Assembly: GCA_016717205.1 (NCBI GenBank)
Contig: JADKGC010000001.1
Location: 558,001 to 622,000 of the forward strand
DNA length: 64,000 nt
Direction: 5' to 3'
Source: Candidatus Flexifilum breve
GTDB lineage: Bacteria > Chloroflexota > Anaerolineae > Aggregatilineales > Phototrophicaceae
Every line of letters starts with the position of its first letter. Positions within the stretch are counted from its first letter, which is position 1. This document shows positions 37,440-46,227 of the stretch, piece after piece. The position numbers and the translations under genes are program-made. Under the pieces are notes generated by a model. That model did no database searches, had not been told where the DNA came from, and saw only the letters and a list, made by a program, of their open reading frames with translations.

Positions 37440-37901
37440 ATGCCTCTCATTACACAAGACGTCATCACCGGTGATCCCTTTGTATCGTTTAATTGGGAAA
37501 TTGATTTTGGCGGCAAGATCAAAGGCTATTTCACCGAATGCAGCGGTCTGGGATCGGAAACCGAAGTCACCGAGCACAAAATCACGTCTAGGGGCGATAA
37601 GGAAGCCATCCGCAAAGTACCGGGTCGCTTGAAGTGGGGAGATATCACCCTCAAGCGCGGGCTCACAAGCAATATGGATATTTGGGATTGGCGCTATCTG
37701 GTGGAGCAGGGCAAAGTCGATCAAGCGCGTACCAACGGGTCAATCATGATGTATGACCAGGCCGGCGTACTTGTGGCGCAGTGGGATGTGGTCGCGGCTT
37801 GGCCGTCTAAGCTCAGCGGCCCGTCGCTCAACACCGAGTCCAGCTCGGTCGGCGTCGAAGAAGTCACGATCGTGCATGAGGGCATCAAGCGCGCCCTGTA
37901 A
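37440..37901 (+). CDS. Inner tube protein 1 (gp19/Hcp-like, Afp1-like)
   Basis: The protein has 153 residues. The T4 gp19-like tube fold is recognised from DPFVSFNWEIDFGGKIKGYF at the start, GRLKWGDITLKRGLTSN in the middle, the GSIMMYDQ strand and the C-terminal SSVGVEEVTIVHEGIKR. It stacks as hexamers to form the tube inside the sheath. AAAGGAG precedes the ATG. It is directly downstream of the sheath gene, the standard order. Confidence 0.95.
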   Translation: MPLITQDVITGDPFVSFNWEIDFGGKIKGYFTECSGLGSETEVTEHKITSRGDKEAIRKVPGRLKWGDITLKRGLTSNMDIWDWRYLVEQGKVDQARTNGSIMMYDQAGVLVAQWDVVAAWPSKLSGPSLNTESSSVGVEEVTIVHEGIKRAL

Positions 37902-37922
37902 GTGAACTGACGGAGAACCAGC

Positions 37923-38288
37923 ATGCTACAAACGGAGTTCAGTTTCGTCCTGCCGAAAGGCTATATCGACGACAACGGCGTCCTACAAACCGAAGGAACG
38001 ATGCGCCTGGCGACGGCGATGGACGAAATTGCCCCGCTGCGTGATCCGCGAGTTCGCAACAACGAAGCCTATCTGGTGGTGATCCTGCTCGCGCAGGTCA
38101 TCACCAGACTTGGCACGCTGCCCCGCGTGACGCCCGCGATGGTTGAACGTTTTTTCGCGGGGGATATCGCCTACTTGCAGGATTTTTATCGCCAGATCAA
38201 CGATGCGGACGCGCGCGTTGAACAGGCCGTGTGCCCGAACTGCGGGCATGAGTTTGACGTGGAGTTCCCCTTATTGGGGGAATTGTGA
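37923..38288 (+). CDS. eCIS tail-assembly chaperone-like protein with zinc-ribbon end
   Basis: The protein has 121 residues. It has the pattern of a small conserved protein found after the tube gene in many eCIS loci: FSFVLPKGYIDDNG, then MRLATAMDEIAPLRDPRV, AYLVVILLAQVITRLG and DIAYLQDFYRQIN. It ends in a half zinc-ribbon motif, CPNCGHEFDVEF. By position and size it is compared with phage tail-assembly chaperones, but its biochemical role is not established. Its TGA stop overlaps the GTG start of the next gene. Confidence 0.75.
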   Translation: MLQTEFSFVLPKGYIDDNGVLQTEGTMRLATAMDEIAPLRDPRVRNNEAYLVVILLAQVITRLGTLPRVTPAMVERFFAGDIAYLQDFYRQINDADARVEQAVCPNCGHEFDVEFPLLGEL

Positions 38289-38449
38289 GCTACCCCGTCG
38301 CTCGCTTGCGCGAGGAGGTAGCCTATCTTTCGATGGGGCTGGGCTGGAAACACGATGAGATTTTGGCGTTAACCCACCGCGAACGGCAGGCGTGGGTGCG
38401 CACCGTAAACCAGATCCGCTCCGGGCAAGCACAGACGAGAAGGTCATAG
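38285..38449 (+). CDS. Small eCIS protein (DUF6760-like), 54 residues
   Basis: The GTG start at 38285 overlaps the preceding stop (GTGA), so translation is coupled. The product reads SYPVARLREEVAYLSM, then LGWKHDEILALTHRERQAWV. It is a very short all-helical protein like the DUF6760 family present in many eCIS clusters after the chaperone-like gene. Its role is unknown; a baseplate or assembly helper is likely. It has no membrane segment or signal. Confidence 0.75.
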   Translation: MSYPVARLREEVAYLSMGLGWKHDEILALTHRERQAWVRTVNQIRSGQAQTRRS

Positions 38450-38451
38450 CG

Positions 38452-38604
38452 ATGCCGGAACAGCAGACCAAGAAATCCAAGCGCGGCGCGATGAGCGATG
38501 AAGCCTACGAGAAGCTCGTGCAGCAGGTGAGCGAGCGCATCTGGCAGATCTGGATGCTCGAACTGCGGCGGGATCGGGAACGGCGCGGAGGACGGCGCGG
38601 CTAA
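38452..38604 (+). CDS. Small eCIS protein, 50 residues, with DRERRG tail
   Basis: The ATG at 38452 follows the previous stop by two bases. The product starts MPEQQTKKSKRGAMSDEAYE and ends VSERIWQIWMLELRRDRERR, then GGRRG. The amphipathic C-terminal helix matches the end of the large Pro-rich protein's extension at 43729-43842 (LARDVYRILKDRLRIESERA), indicating a shared docking motif. Short proteins with this helix recur in eCIS clusters. The function is unknown. Confidence 0.65.
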   Translation: MPEQQTKKSKRGAMSDEAYEKLVQQVSERIWQIWMLELRRDRERRGGRRG

Positions 38605-38607
38605 ACC

Positions 38608-39069
38608 ATGCTCAATTTCAATGATATTTCTTTTAACGGGTATCGCTTTTTGGTGACGATTGAAGGCATTTATAATCTGCTGTTCACCGAATTTCGCCTA
38701 CCCAGCTTGCAGGTGGATGTCGAGCGCATTCAAGAAGGTGGCCAGAATGCCTACATCCACCAACTGCCCGTGCGCGTAAATACCGGGACAGTGTCGCTCC
38801 GTCATGGGCTGACCCGCGACATGAGCCTGCTCAACTGGTATTTGGACGTGATGAAGGGTGATCTCGACAAAGCCTATCGTCAGGTGACGGTGGCGCTGGT
38901 CGATTCGATGAGTGTTCCCGTAGTCGTTTGGAGTTTTCGCAATGCCTATCCGGTCAAATGGAGCGGTCCGAGTTTGAAAACGGACAGCAGCGAAATCGCC
39001 ATCGAAGAACTTGAATTGGTCTATCACGGGTTTGAGATCGAACTCAACCCGAGACAATCCAGCTCGTAG
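38608..39069 (+). CDS. Inner tube protein 2 (Afp5-like tube initiator)
   Basis: The protein has 153 residues. It is a second gp19-fold protein, diverged from the first: NDISFNGYRFLVTIEGIYNL at the start, VNTGTVSLRHGLTRDMSL in the middle and SSEIAIEELELVYHGFEIEL near the end. In Afp and PVC the second tube homologue sits at the baseplate and starts the tube. It lies three bases after the preceding small gene and just before the large Pro-rich protein. Confidence 0.9.
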   Translation: MLNFNDISFNGYRFLVTIEGIYNLLFTEFRLPSLQVDVERIQEGGQNAYIHQLPVRVNTGTVSLRHGLTRDMSLLNWYLDVMKGDLDKAYRQVTVALVDSMSVPVVVWSFRNAYPVKWSGPSLKTDSSEIAIEELELVYHGFEIELNPRQSSS

Positions 39070-39087
39070 CGCTGGAATTTGGATGTG

Positions 39088-42000
39088 ATGAAAAAACGCG
39101 AGCGGCAGTTTCAGACCATTGGGGTGCGGATGCGCGATTTTGGCCGCGGCATCATGCGCCACTACGTCCCGCAGCAGCAGTTCCCGGCGCAGCGTGAAGC
39201 ACCGCCGCCGAACTGGCAGGCGGAGATCGAAACACCCCTGCTCTGGGAAGAATCGGTGCTGCCCGCGCCCGAAGCTGCGCCGCCCGTTGATAACATCACC
39301 CCTCCACTTCCAGCATCCGAGCCAACCCCACCAGCTGCACCCAAGCCCGTGCCAGCCGCGCCCGAAAAACCGATTCAGCGCCAAAGCGCGCCACCGCAAC
39401 CACCAGCCAATGCGCCTAAGCTTCCCGCCTCGCTCCTGAAACTCGCGGAAGAAGGCCGCAAACGCGATGTTCAACGGGAAGAAATCCGCCAGGACAAATT
39501 GGCGAAGTTTAGCGAACAACTTTCGAACGCTGATCCCGAAGCGGCCGCTCAGATCCGCCGCCGCCGTGGGAAAATGTCGGTCAACTACGTCGATACCAAG
39601 CCGCTCAGTCAGGGTGAAGAGCCACCGATTCAGCGCCAAAGCGAACCCGTTCAACCAGTCCCTGAACGAGACGAAGCGGAACCCGTCGAAGACGTCAGCG
39701 CGACCAACGCTGAGACCGCAATTGAGACTGGCGACGCTTTATTACCCGCAGACGCTTCCAGTCAAGCGTCTGATACGCCGGTCGTGGACAGTCTGCAGCG
39801 GTCAGCGAGTGCGGCAGATAGCCCTCTACTCCAGACCGACGACATCACAGCGCTAAACGAAGAGCTGCAAGTCGACTCTAGTTCAAGTCAAGCCCAGGAT
39901 ACGCCCATCGTGGACAGCGTGGAACGCGCGCCCAATGAGGCGCTGCCGCCGCTGCCTGCGTTCCTGCCCCCCGCCGAAACCGCGACGACCGGCACGGGAT
40001 ATGGATCTCCGGTCGAAGTGCCGCCCGCGCGTGACCTGAGCGTTCAGCGGGACGCTGCACCCTTGTCGATGCCAACACCCGCACCAGTTCAGCCGATTCC
40101 CGGTGAGCGCCCCACCGTTCCGGCGATCACGGTTCCACTGCCGCCAGCGCCAACCGCCGCGCCAAGCGAGCCGACGGTCGAAGCGCGCGCTGCTCAGCCA
40201 CCGGTTGAGCATCAAGCTTCTGAGCTCGCCCCATCATCACCGCATTTGGTGCCACCGAGCGATCCGCGCTCCACGGAAACGCCGCCATTTCCCAGTCTGC
40301 CCACTGTGCCGCCCGTCTCAATTCCGGGTGCGGTTCAGCGTGCTGTGCCTGTTGAAGTAGAGCCGCCGACACAGTCTGATATCGTGCTACCCACCGACCC
40401 GGAACCCGTCCAAGACGATCCAGCCTACCCCTTGGGGAGCAATTCACCGACCGTTCCACTTGCCCCACACTCGCCAACCGTCAGCGAACGATCCGCACCG
40501 AGCACAGGCGCGGTAAGCAGCACGCAGCCGCCCCTGCCGATAGACACAGCAGCACCCGCAACCGCGCCGCTGTCGCTGCAGCGCGACCTGCCACCAGAGG
40601 CGACGATTTCCAACCAACCTGCTCAAATCCCCGCTGCGCCTCTGTCCGCCGCCAGTTCACGGGTTTCGGAAGTGGGTCCGACGGACGCGCCCACCTCCCC
40701 CGTGAGTGAGGAGCTTGTCCAAAGCGAGACGCTGAACCGGACAGATGTCTCACCCGCGCTCCGTCCTGAAGCCAACCCCGCGCCACAAACCAGCGCATCG
40801 ACGAGCGCACTCGCTGATTTGTCGGAACCGGCAGCAATCAGCGTGCAGCGTACCCTTCTGCCCAACCGCGAAGTTTCCGTTCCGATCACGGAACCACAGG
40901 CGCAGCCGCCTGCAGTGAGCAGCACGCCGACCGAAACACCCCTCCAACGGGAAACATCCCGTGAACCAAGTGCCGCGCAAGTGGCCAGCATCGATAAGCC
41001 CGCTACGACGCCTATGGTCAGCGCCATCGAAGCGCCGCAGTCGTCGCCAGCATCCAATGTGGCGCCACTCGCGCAGCGCGAGTCCGCAGAGACGGCGAAT
41101 CAGCTTGAGAGCGCACCGTCTGAGCCAGCGTCCAGCACACCCCCTGTGCCTGAGGCGCTACCTTCGAATGAGCCGACGGAATTGCCCGCTTTTGGCGCAG
41201 CAACTAGCACCCCGAGCCCGGTTCAGCGTGAGTTGCACGCTTCTCCACCACAGACTATCCCGGTGGAGACAAATCTCGAAGCTGTGATCCCGGCGCAGCC
41301 ACCTGTTGATCAGCCCGCCGGGTTACCCGCTGTCAGCCCGACCACCAGCACCCCGAACCCGGTGCAGCGTGTGTTGGACACTGCTCCATTCCAGACTATC
41401 CCTGTGGAAACGAATCTCGAAGCTGTGATCCCGGTGCAGCCACCCATTGATCAGCCCAGTGGGACACCGGCTGTCAACGCAGCAACCAGCACCCCGAGCC
41501 CGGTTCAGCGTATGTTGGATGCCGCTCCACCACAGACTAGCCCTGTGGAAACGAATCTCGAAGCTGGGCCTCCAGCCCAGTCACCTGTTGATCAGCCCCG
41601 CCTGCACGCACTCGGCAGTGAAGTCAGTGTGCAGCCTGAGCCGGAACGTTTTGAATCACCGCTTGAGACGAATAGTGGTCTCCCACTGTCGGACATATCT
41701 CCCGTGGCGCAACCTGCTCGAGCCGAAAGCAGCCTAGGGTCAGGCGCGTCGATTGCTCAGCGCGAGCTGTCAGCGCCGCTGCCCACTGCGCTTGAGACAC
41801 CAGCCCTATCACCTGAAAAGTCAGCCAGCCCGGATGTTCCCAATCCGCCCATTCAGCGCGCTAGCGCCGCGACTGAGGCGCAATCGACTGTTGAATTCAA
41901 CGCGACCACGAATGAATGGTCGACGGCGAGTCTCCCGGCTGAACAGGCCAGTGACATCGCGTTAGTGCCCGTCAACCCTTCCCCAGAATTACCGTTCGGT

Positions 42001-43728
42001 CAGCCCGAATCTGGCGCAACTGAGGCACAAGCTGCAGGCGAATACAGCGACTTCGTGAACGAAGCGCCGACAGCGAATCTCCCGACGCAGCCAACCAGCG
42101 AGAGCGCGACGCTGCCCATCAGCCATTCGCCAGAAGCATCGCCTGTCCAGCGCGAAGTGTTCACTGCACCAGACACATCTACGGCCGTGACCCCGCCGCA
42201 AATCAGCCCACCGAGCGCGGCACCTGCGCTTGAGCCACCGCTCGAAACGGTGACCACGACGCCGCTTGAAGCTGTTGCCCAGCGCAGCGTCCAAGTAGAA
42301 TCGGAAGATCAATCAGACGTCGATCCTGCGCCCCCGACGGCAGCGACCGCCGCAACGCCTCAGCGCGCAGTCGGGCAACCGCCGATAGTCCCAGCGCCGA
42401 TTAAGGAACCAACAATCAGCGCGCCGACTGCCGTTCAGCCGCCTCAACTTACGGTGAACGCGTTGAACAGCCAGAGCGCAGCCCAGCGTGAAGCAGCGCC
42501 GACCGACAACAGCGCGCTGCCGGAACTAACGCTCCTCCCCGCACCGACGCCATCATGGACAGCCGCGACGCCAGAAGTCAGCGCAGCCGCGCCGGAGCTC
42601 GAACGGAACACTTCGGCGGCGAGAACTCCACCGAACGAGCTGACAGTACAGCGTACTCCGGTGACGCCGACCGAAGCACCAACCGAGTCTGTTATAGAAG
42701 CGAACAGCAGCGAGAGCGTGGGCAGCACCGCGCCGATCCCGAATGTAATTGAAAGCCCACAGCCTGCAATCGGCTCACCTGCATCTATCCGTACGCCGAT
42801 TAACGCAGTTGAACCGATCACCACAGCTGGCCCCACGCCGGACATTTCGCCCACTGAAACCAGCATTCAGCGGGAAGCGCAGTGGGCAGCTAACGCCCCT
42901 GCCCCATCAGTCAATCCGACCGTTATGGGGACACCGCCGCTGTCGATTACTGAGTATGAGGTCGCGGCGCTGCCAACCGGACTCGAGCAACCGGTTGTGA
43001 GCTTGTCCTCAAGTGATGTGCCTGAACCGCGTGCGCCACAGTCCAGCTCACCGTCACTGGATCCGCTCGTCACTGCCTCACTGCCCGCAACGGCTGAATC
43101 TGTGGTGCCCACGCTGAGTGCGGTGCAACCGGACGCCACGGTGCAGCGTGATCCCGCGTCGCCCACGGCAAGTCAGCCGCCAAGCGCGGTCAATCCGCTG
43201 CTCGAACCACGATCTATTCCTGAATTGAGTATGACCGCCGAGCAGCCCCAATCGGATAGCCCACCGAACCGAGTGCCTGAACTGAGCATTCCACAGGTAT
43301 CCGAAACCCCTGAGCAATTTAAAGCTGTGGCTGTCGACAGTCCCAGCAACGCGCAGCCCGTCGATGTGTTCGCGGCGCTGCAGGCCGCAGGGATGGTGGC
43401 GCGCTCCGTCGTCAATGCGACCACCGACAGCCCACCATCGGCAGACGTGTCGATACCTGCCTGGAGCGGAGAGGAAGTCGAGCCCGAGGGTGACACGGGG
43501 ATCACCAACGCGCCGCCATCACTGCCGCCGGTTGACGTGTTGACGGCGCTGCAGGCAATGGGTTTGGTACCGTCAACATCACCCCGCGCCGACACTCGAG
43601 CGACTGCTGCGATCCAGCGGTCGCCCCAGCCCGATAGTCCAACCAGCGCACCGGTGATCCAGTCGGAGCCGCTTACGCCTGTGCTGGAACGAGTTATCAC
43701 CGCTGGAGACGACTGCAAACTCAGATGA
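39088..43728 (+). CDS. Very large Pro/Ser/Thr/Ala-rich eCIS protein with repeated (I/V)QR motifs
   Basis: From ATG 39088 (upstream GTG 39085 and TTG 39079 are alternatives) the product is 1,546 residues. The first 40 residues are basic and folded-looking (KKRERQFQTIGVRMRDFG), then almost everything is low-complexity P/S/T/A/E/Q and predicted disordered. About 23 short motifs of the form (I/V/L/A)QR followed by E, D, S, A or T are spread through it (IQRQSAP, VQRDAAP, VQRELHA, VQREVFT). Part near 41220-41570 is a threefold repeat of about 50 residues. Two related blocks near 43370 and 43540 (VFAALQAAGMV, VLTALQAMGLV) may be short helices. The position between tube 2 and the LysM protein is where other eCIS carry small baseplate genes. 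The function is unknown; it may be a flexible cargo-loading or length-related component. It stops at an in-frame TGA (43726) before a conserved C-terminal helix. Confidence 0.8.
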   Translation: MKKRERQFQTIGVRMRDFGRGIMRHYVPQQQFPAQREAPPPNWQAEIETPLLWEESVLPAPEAAPPVDNITPPLPASEPTPPAAPKPVPAAPEKPIQRQSAPPQPPANAPKLPASLLKLAEEGRKRDVQREEIRQDKLAKFSEQLSNADPEAAAQIRRRRGKMSVNYVDTKPLSQGEEPPIQRQSEPVQPVPERDEAEPVEDVSATNAETAIETGDALLPADASSQASDTPVVDSLQRSASAADSPLLQTDDITALNEELQVDSSSSQAQDTPIVDSVERAPNEALPPLPAFLPPAETATTGTGYGSPVEVPPARDLSVQRDAAPLSMPTPAPVQPIPGERPTVPAITVPLPPAPTAAPSEPTVEARAAQPPVEHQASELAPSSPHLVPPSDPRSTETPPFPSLPTVPPVSIPGAVQRAVPVEVEPPTQSDIVLPTDPEPVQDDPAYPLGSNSPTVPLAPHSPTVSERSAPSTGAVSSTQPPLPIDTAAPATAPLSLQRDLPPEATISNQPAQIPAAPLSAASSRVSEVGPTDAPTSPVSEELVQSETLNRTDVSPALRPEANPAPQTSASTSALADLSEPAAISVQRTLLPNREVSVPITEPQAQPPAVSSTPTETPLQRETSREPSAAQVASIDKPATTPMVSAIEAPQSSPASNVAPLAQRESAETANQLESAPSEPASSTPPVPEALPSNEPTELPAFGAATSTPSPVQRELHASPPQTIPVETNLEAVIPAQPPVDQPAGLPAVSPTTSTPNPVQRVLDTAPFQTIPVETNLEAVIPVQPPIDQPSGTPAVNAATSTPSPVQRMLDAAPPQTSPVETNLEAGPPAQSPVDQPRLHALGSEVSVQPEPERFESPLETNSGLPLSDISPVAQPARAESSLGSGASIAQRELSAPLPTALETPALSPEKSASPDVPNPPIQRASAATEAQSTVEFNATTNEWSTASLPAEQASDIALVPVNPSPELPFGQPESGATEAQAAGEYSDFVNEAPTANLPTQPTSESATLPISHSPEASPVQREVFTAPDTSTAVTPPQISPPSAAPALEPPLETVTTTPLEAVAQRSVQVESEDQSDVDPAPPTAATAATPQRAVGQPPIVPAPIKEPTISAPTAVQPPQLTVNALNSQSAAQREAAPTDNSALPELTLLPAPTPSWTAATPEVSAAAPELERNTSAARTPPNELTVQRTPVTPTEAPTESVIEANSSESVGSTAPIPNVIESPQPAIGSPASIRTPINAVEPITTAGPTPDISPTETSIQREAQWAANAPAPSVNPTVMGTPPLSITEYEVAALPTGLEQPVVSLSSSDVPEPRAPQSSSPSLDPLVTASLPATAESVVPTLSAVQPDATVQRDPASPTASQPPSAVNPLLEPRSIPELSMTAEQPQSDSPPNRVPELSIPQVSETPEQFKAVAVDSPSNAQPVDVFAALQAAGMVARSVVNATTDSPPSADVSIPAWSGEEVEPEGDTGITNAPPSLPPVDVLTALQAMGLVPSTSPRADTRATAAIQRSPQPDSPTSAPVIQSEPLTPVLERVITAGDDCKLR

Positions 43729-43842
43729 TTCGAAACCGAATTTGAACTCGACGATCTGGAAATCGACCAGTTGGCCCGCGACGTATACCGCATTCTGAAA
43801 GATCGCCTGCGCATTGAATCTGAACGCGCGCGGCACAGGTAA
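43729..43842 (+). other. In-frame continuation of the Pro-rich protein beyond the TGA
   Basis: Reading through the TGA at 43726-43728 in the same frame gives 37 codons to a TAA at 43840. They encode FETEFELDDLEIDQLARDVY, then RILKDRLRIESERARHR. This helix matches the C-terminus of the 50-residue protein at 38452-38604, so it is clearly coding-derived. The TGA is therefore a nonsense mutation, a base-call error or a readthrough site. No start codon with a ribosome-binding site is evident for a separate gene. Confidence 0.7.
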
Positions 43843-43856
43843 GCGAAGGTGACACC

Positions 43857-44507
43857 ATGACAACCCGCGGCGAACTCAAACCAGCGAAAATCACCAACCT
43901 CGTGAAACCGAGCGAGGTGGTGCAGTTCATGTTCAATCCCTACGAATACACCATCAGCAAGTCCAACAACTGGCTGGATAAGCAGCCGTCGGGGCGCAAT
44001 GTGCCGTTGGTCTCGTTCGGTCAAGGTGGGGCGCAAACGCTCACGCTGACCCTCTACTTCGACACGCAGATGGCCAAAACGGATGTGCGTACGTATACCA
44101 AGCCGCTGTGGTCGATGATGATGATCGACCAGACGAAGAAGAATCAGGTCTCGAACAAAGGCGAACCGCCGACCGTCGCGTTCGAATGGGGCAGTCTGTA
44201 CTTCAAGTCGGTCATCACGTCGATGTCGGAGAAGTTCACGCTGTTCACCGACGAAGGCATCCCGCTGCGCTGCAGCATTCAGATCACGCTGCGGCAGTAT
44301 GAAGATGCCGAAGAAGTTGCGCCGCAGACCAATTCGCAGACCAGTTCGACGCCTCCGGTCTCCAACACGCAGGTGCGCGAAGGGGATCGCATGGATCATA
44401 TCGCGGCGAACAACAATGGTGACCCGGCCAATTACCGCCAGATCGCCGAGAACAACAACATCGATAACCCGATGCGCATTCCGCCGGGCACGGTCTTGAG
44501 AACCTAG
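43857..44507 (+). CDS. LysM baseplate protein (Afp7/gp53-like)
   Basis: The protein has 216 residues. The N-terminal domain has the typical eCIS start, with VVQFMFNPYEYTISKSNNW and a TLTLYFDTQ strand. The last 50 residues form a LysM domain (VREGDRMDHIAANNNGDP, then NPMRIPPGTVL). In Afp/PVC this protein joins the central spike to the baseplate and tube. It is 14 bases from the end of the readthrough segment and 16 bases before the spike gene, within one co-directional run. Confidence 0.92.
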   Translation: MTTRGELKPAKITNLVKPSEVVQFMFNPYEYTISKSNNWLDKQPSGRNVPLVSFGQGGAQTLTLTLYFDTQMAKTDVRTYTKPLWSMMMIDQTKKNQVSNKGEPPTVAFEWGSLYFKSVITSMSEKFTLFTDEGIPLRCSIQITLRQYEDAEEVAPQTNSQTSSTPPVSNTQVREGDRMDHIAANNNGDPANYRQIAENNNIDNPMRIPPGTVLRT

Positions 44508-44523
44508 GGATAAACGATCACCC

Positions 44524-46215
44524 ATGACCAACAATCCCCAACCCGACCTCAGCCAGGTCACTATCAAAGTGGCTGGAGCCGATTTATCGGCGACCGAAAT
44601 GAATCTGCTTTACCTCGCCGACGTGGAAAACACGCTGGATCTGCCGAGCATGTTCACGCTGCGTTTCTACGATGACGATTTCGTCCTCATGGACAGCGCG
44701 AAATTTAAATTAGGGGCGGAAATCCAGATCTCCATGGGCGTCACCAACCCGCTCAGTGTGGTTTTCACGGGTGAAGTGACCGCTCTTGAGCCGGATTTTG
44801 GCGCGGATTCGGTCGCCCAGTTCGTCGTGCGCGGGTATGATAAACGTCATCGGTTGCTGAAAGCGCACACGCAGACTTTCCTGAACATGACGGACAGCGA
44901 TATCGTCTCCAAACTGGCGAAAGCCGCCGGGCTCACGACTCAAACTGTCACCAGTACCTCGGTGGTTCGGGAGCATGTGTTTCAAGACAACCAGACCGAT
45001 CTGGCGTTCATGCAGATACTGGCTGAGCGCAATGGCTTCGAACTGGTGATGAGCACAGATGGTAAATTGAGCTTTCGCAAGCCGCTGACGGCCGATCCGA
45101 TTGAGCTAAAGTGGCGCGAAAATCTGCGCAGCTTTCGCCCACGGGTGTCGCTGGTCGACCAAGTGGGGTCGGTTGAAGTGCGGAGTTGGGATCGCATGCA
45201 AAAAAAGGCGATTGTCGCGACCGGGTCCCCCACCTCATCAGTCCCCGCCATTGGCGGTAGTTCCATGGCTTCGGAAAAGAACAGCCTCTATCCGAACAGT
45301 AAGTATGTTGAAACCCGCGTTCCGGTGGAGACGCAAATGGACGGCGACAATCTAGCCAAGGCGTTGGCGGCTCACATTGGCGTGAGCTTTGCCGAAGCGG
45401 AAGGCGTCGCGTATGGAAATCCCGCGCTGCTGCCCGGCGTGCGCGTTAAAATCAGCAATATTGGCACCCGGTTTGGCGGCACTTACAGCTTGTCATCCAC
45501 CCGCCATCTCTTCACGTCCGCGGAAGGGTACGACACGCACTTCACGATTGAAGGCACGCAGCCGCAGCAAGTTACCGATCTCGTCGCCGGAAATGCAACG
45601 CGGACGTCGACGTGGTTCGGCGTGGTTCCGGCCATCGTGACTGATACGGTTGATCCCAAGAAAATCAATCGCGTCAAAGTCAAATTCCCCACGTTGACTG
45701 AGGAACACACGAGCACATGGGCACCGGTCATTGCGCCCGGGGCTGGTCAAAACCGGGGCATTGAGTGGCTTCCCGAAGTCAACGATGAAGTATTGGTCGC
45801 GTTTGAGTCCGGTGACATCAATCACCCCTACGTGCTCGGTGGGATCTGGAATGGCAAGGATGCGCCACCCGATCCTGCTCCGGTCGAAGCGTCGAAAACC
45901 CGGGTTCGCATCTTCAAAACGAGGGTTGGTCATGTGTTTAAGCTGGTCGATGAAGACAAAGGCGGCGAAAAGAAGGGCATCTACATCATCGATTCCAGTA
46001 CGAGCAACAAGATTACCATCGACACGACCACGCAGAAGATCACGATTGAAAGCGCGGGCGATATTGAGATCAAAGCGACGAAAAATATGACGCTCACCGC
46101 GACCGGGAATGTCGACATCAAAGGGAGAGCCGTCAATGTGGAAGCGCAATCGACGCTCGACCTAAAAGCGACCGGTCCCGCCAATCTCAAGGGCGCAGTC
46201 GTTAACATTAACTAG
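44524..46215 (+). CDS. Central spike protein (VgrG/gpD-gp5-like, Afp8)
   Basis: The protein has 563 residues. The gpD/gp27-like part spans about 1-350 (FVVRGYDKRHRLLKAHTQTF, FMQILAERNGFELV). It is followed by a gp5-type OB fold at about 370-450 (VKFPTLTEEHTSTWAPV, GGIWNGKD). A C-terminal beta-helix follows with repeated strands (KITIDTTTQKITIESAGDIE, DIKGRAVNVEAQSTLDLKA) ending in VVNIN. It forms the trimeric needle under the tube that carries the PAAR tip. The fused gp27-gp5-like layout is that of VgrG and Afp8. Confidence 0.93.
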   Translation: MTNNPQPDLSQVTIKVAGADLSATEMNLLYLADVENTLDLPSMFTLRFYDDDFVLMDSAKFKLGAEIQISMGVTNPLSVVFTGEVTALEPDFGADSVAQFVVRGYDKRHRLLKAHTQTFLNMTDSDIVSKLAKAAGLTTQTVTSTSVVREHVFQDNQTDLAFMQILAERNGFELVMSTDGKLSFRKPLTADPIELKWRENLRSFRPRVSLVDQVGSVEVRSWDRMQKKAIVATGSPTSSVPAIGGSSMASEKNSLYPNSKYVETRVPVETQMDGDNLAKALAAHIGVSFAEAEGVAYGNPALLPGVRVKISNIGTRFGGTYSLSSTRHLFTSAEGYDTHFTIEGTQPQQVTDLVAGNATRTSTWFGVVPAIVTDTVDPKKINRVKVKFPTLTEEHTSTWAPVIAPGAGQNRGIEWLPEVNDEVLVAFESGDINHPYVLGGIWNGKDAPPDPAPVEASKTRVRIFKTRVGHVFKLVDEDKGGEKKGIYIIDSSTSNKITIDTTTQKITIESAGDIEIKATKNMTLTATGNVDIKGRAVNVEAQSTLDLKATGPANLKGAVVNIN

Positions 46216-46227
46216 AAATGGTGCGGC

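Noticed and set aside
43726..43728. Possible selenocysteine TGA in the giant protein
   Set aside because: No SECIS-like stem-loop is apparent just after the TGA, and the site is not at a redox motif. Mutation or sequence error is simpler.
43173..44567. 464-codon minus-strand ORF across the giant protein and LysM genes
   Set aside because: It spans two supported plus-strand genes and has no domain. Its length reflects skewed codon composition.
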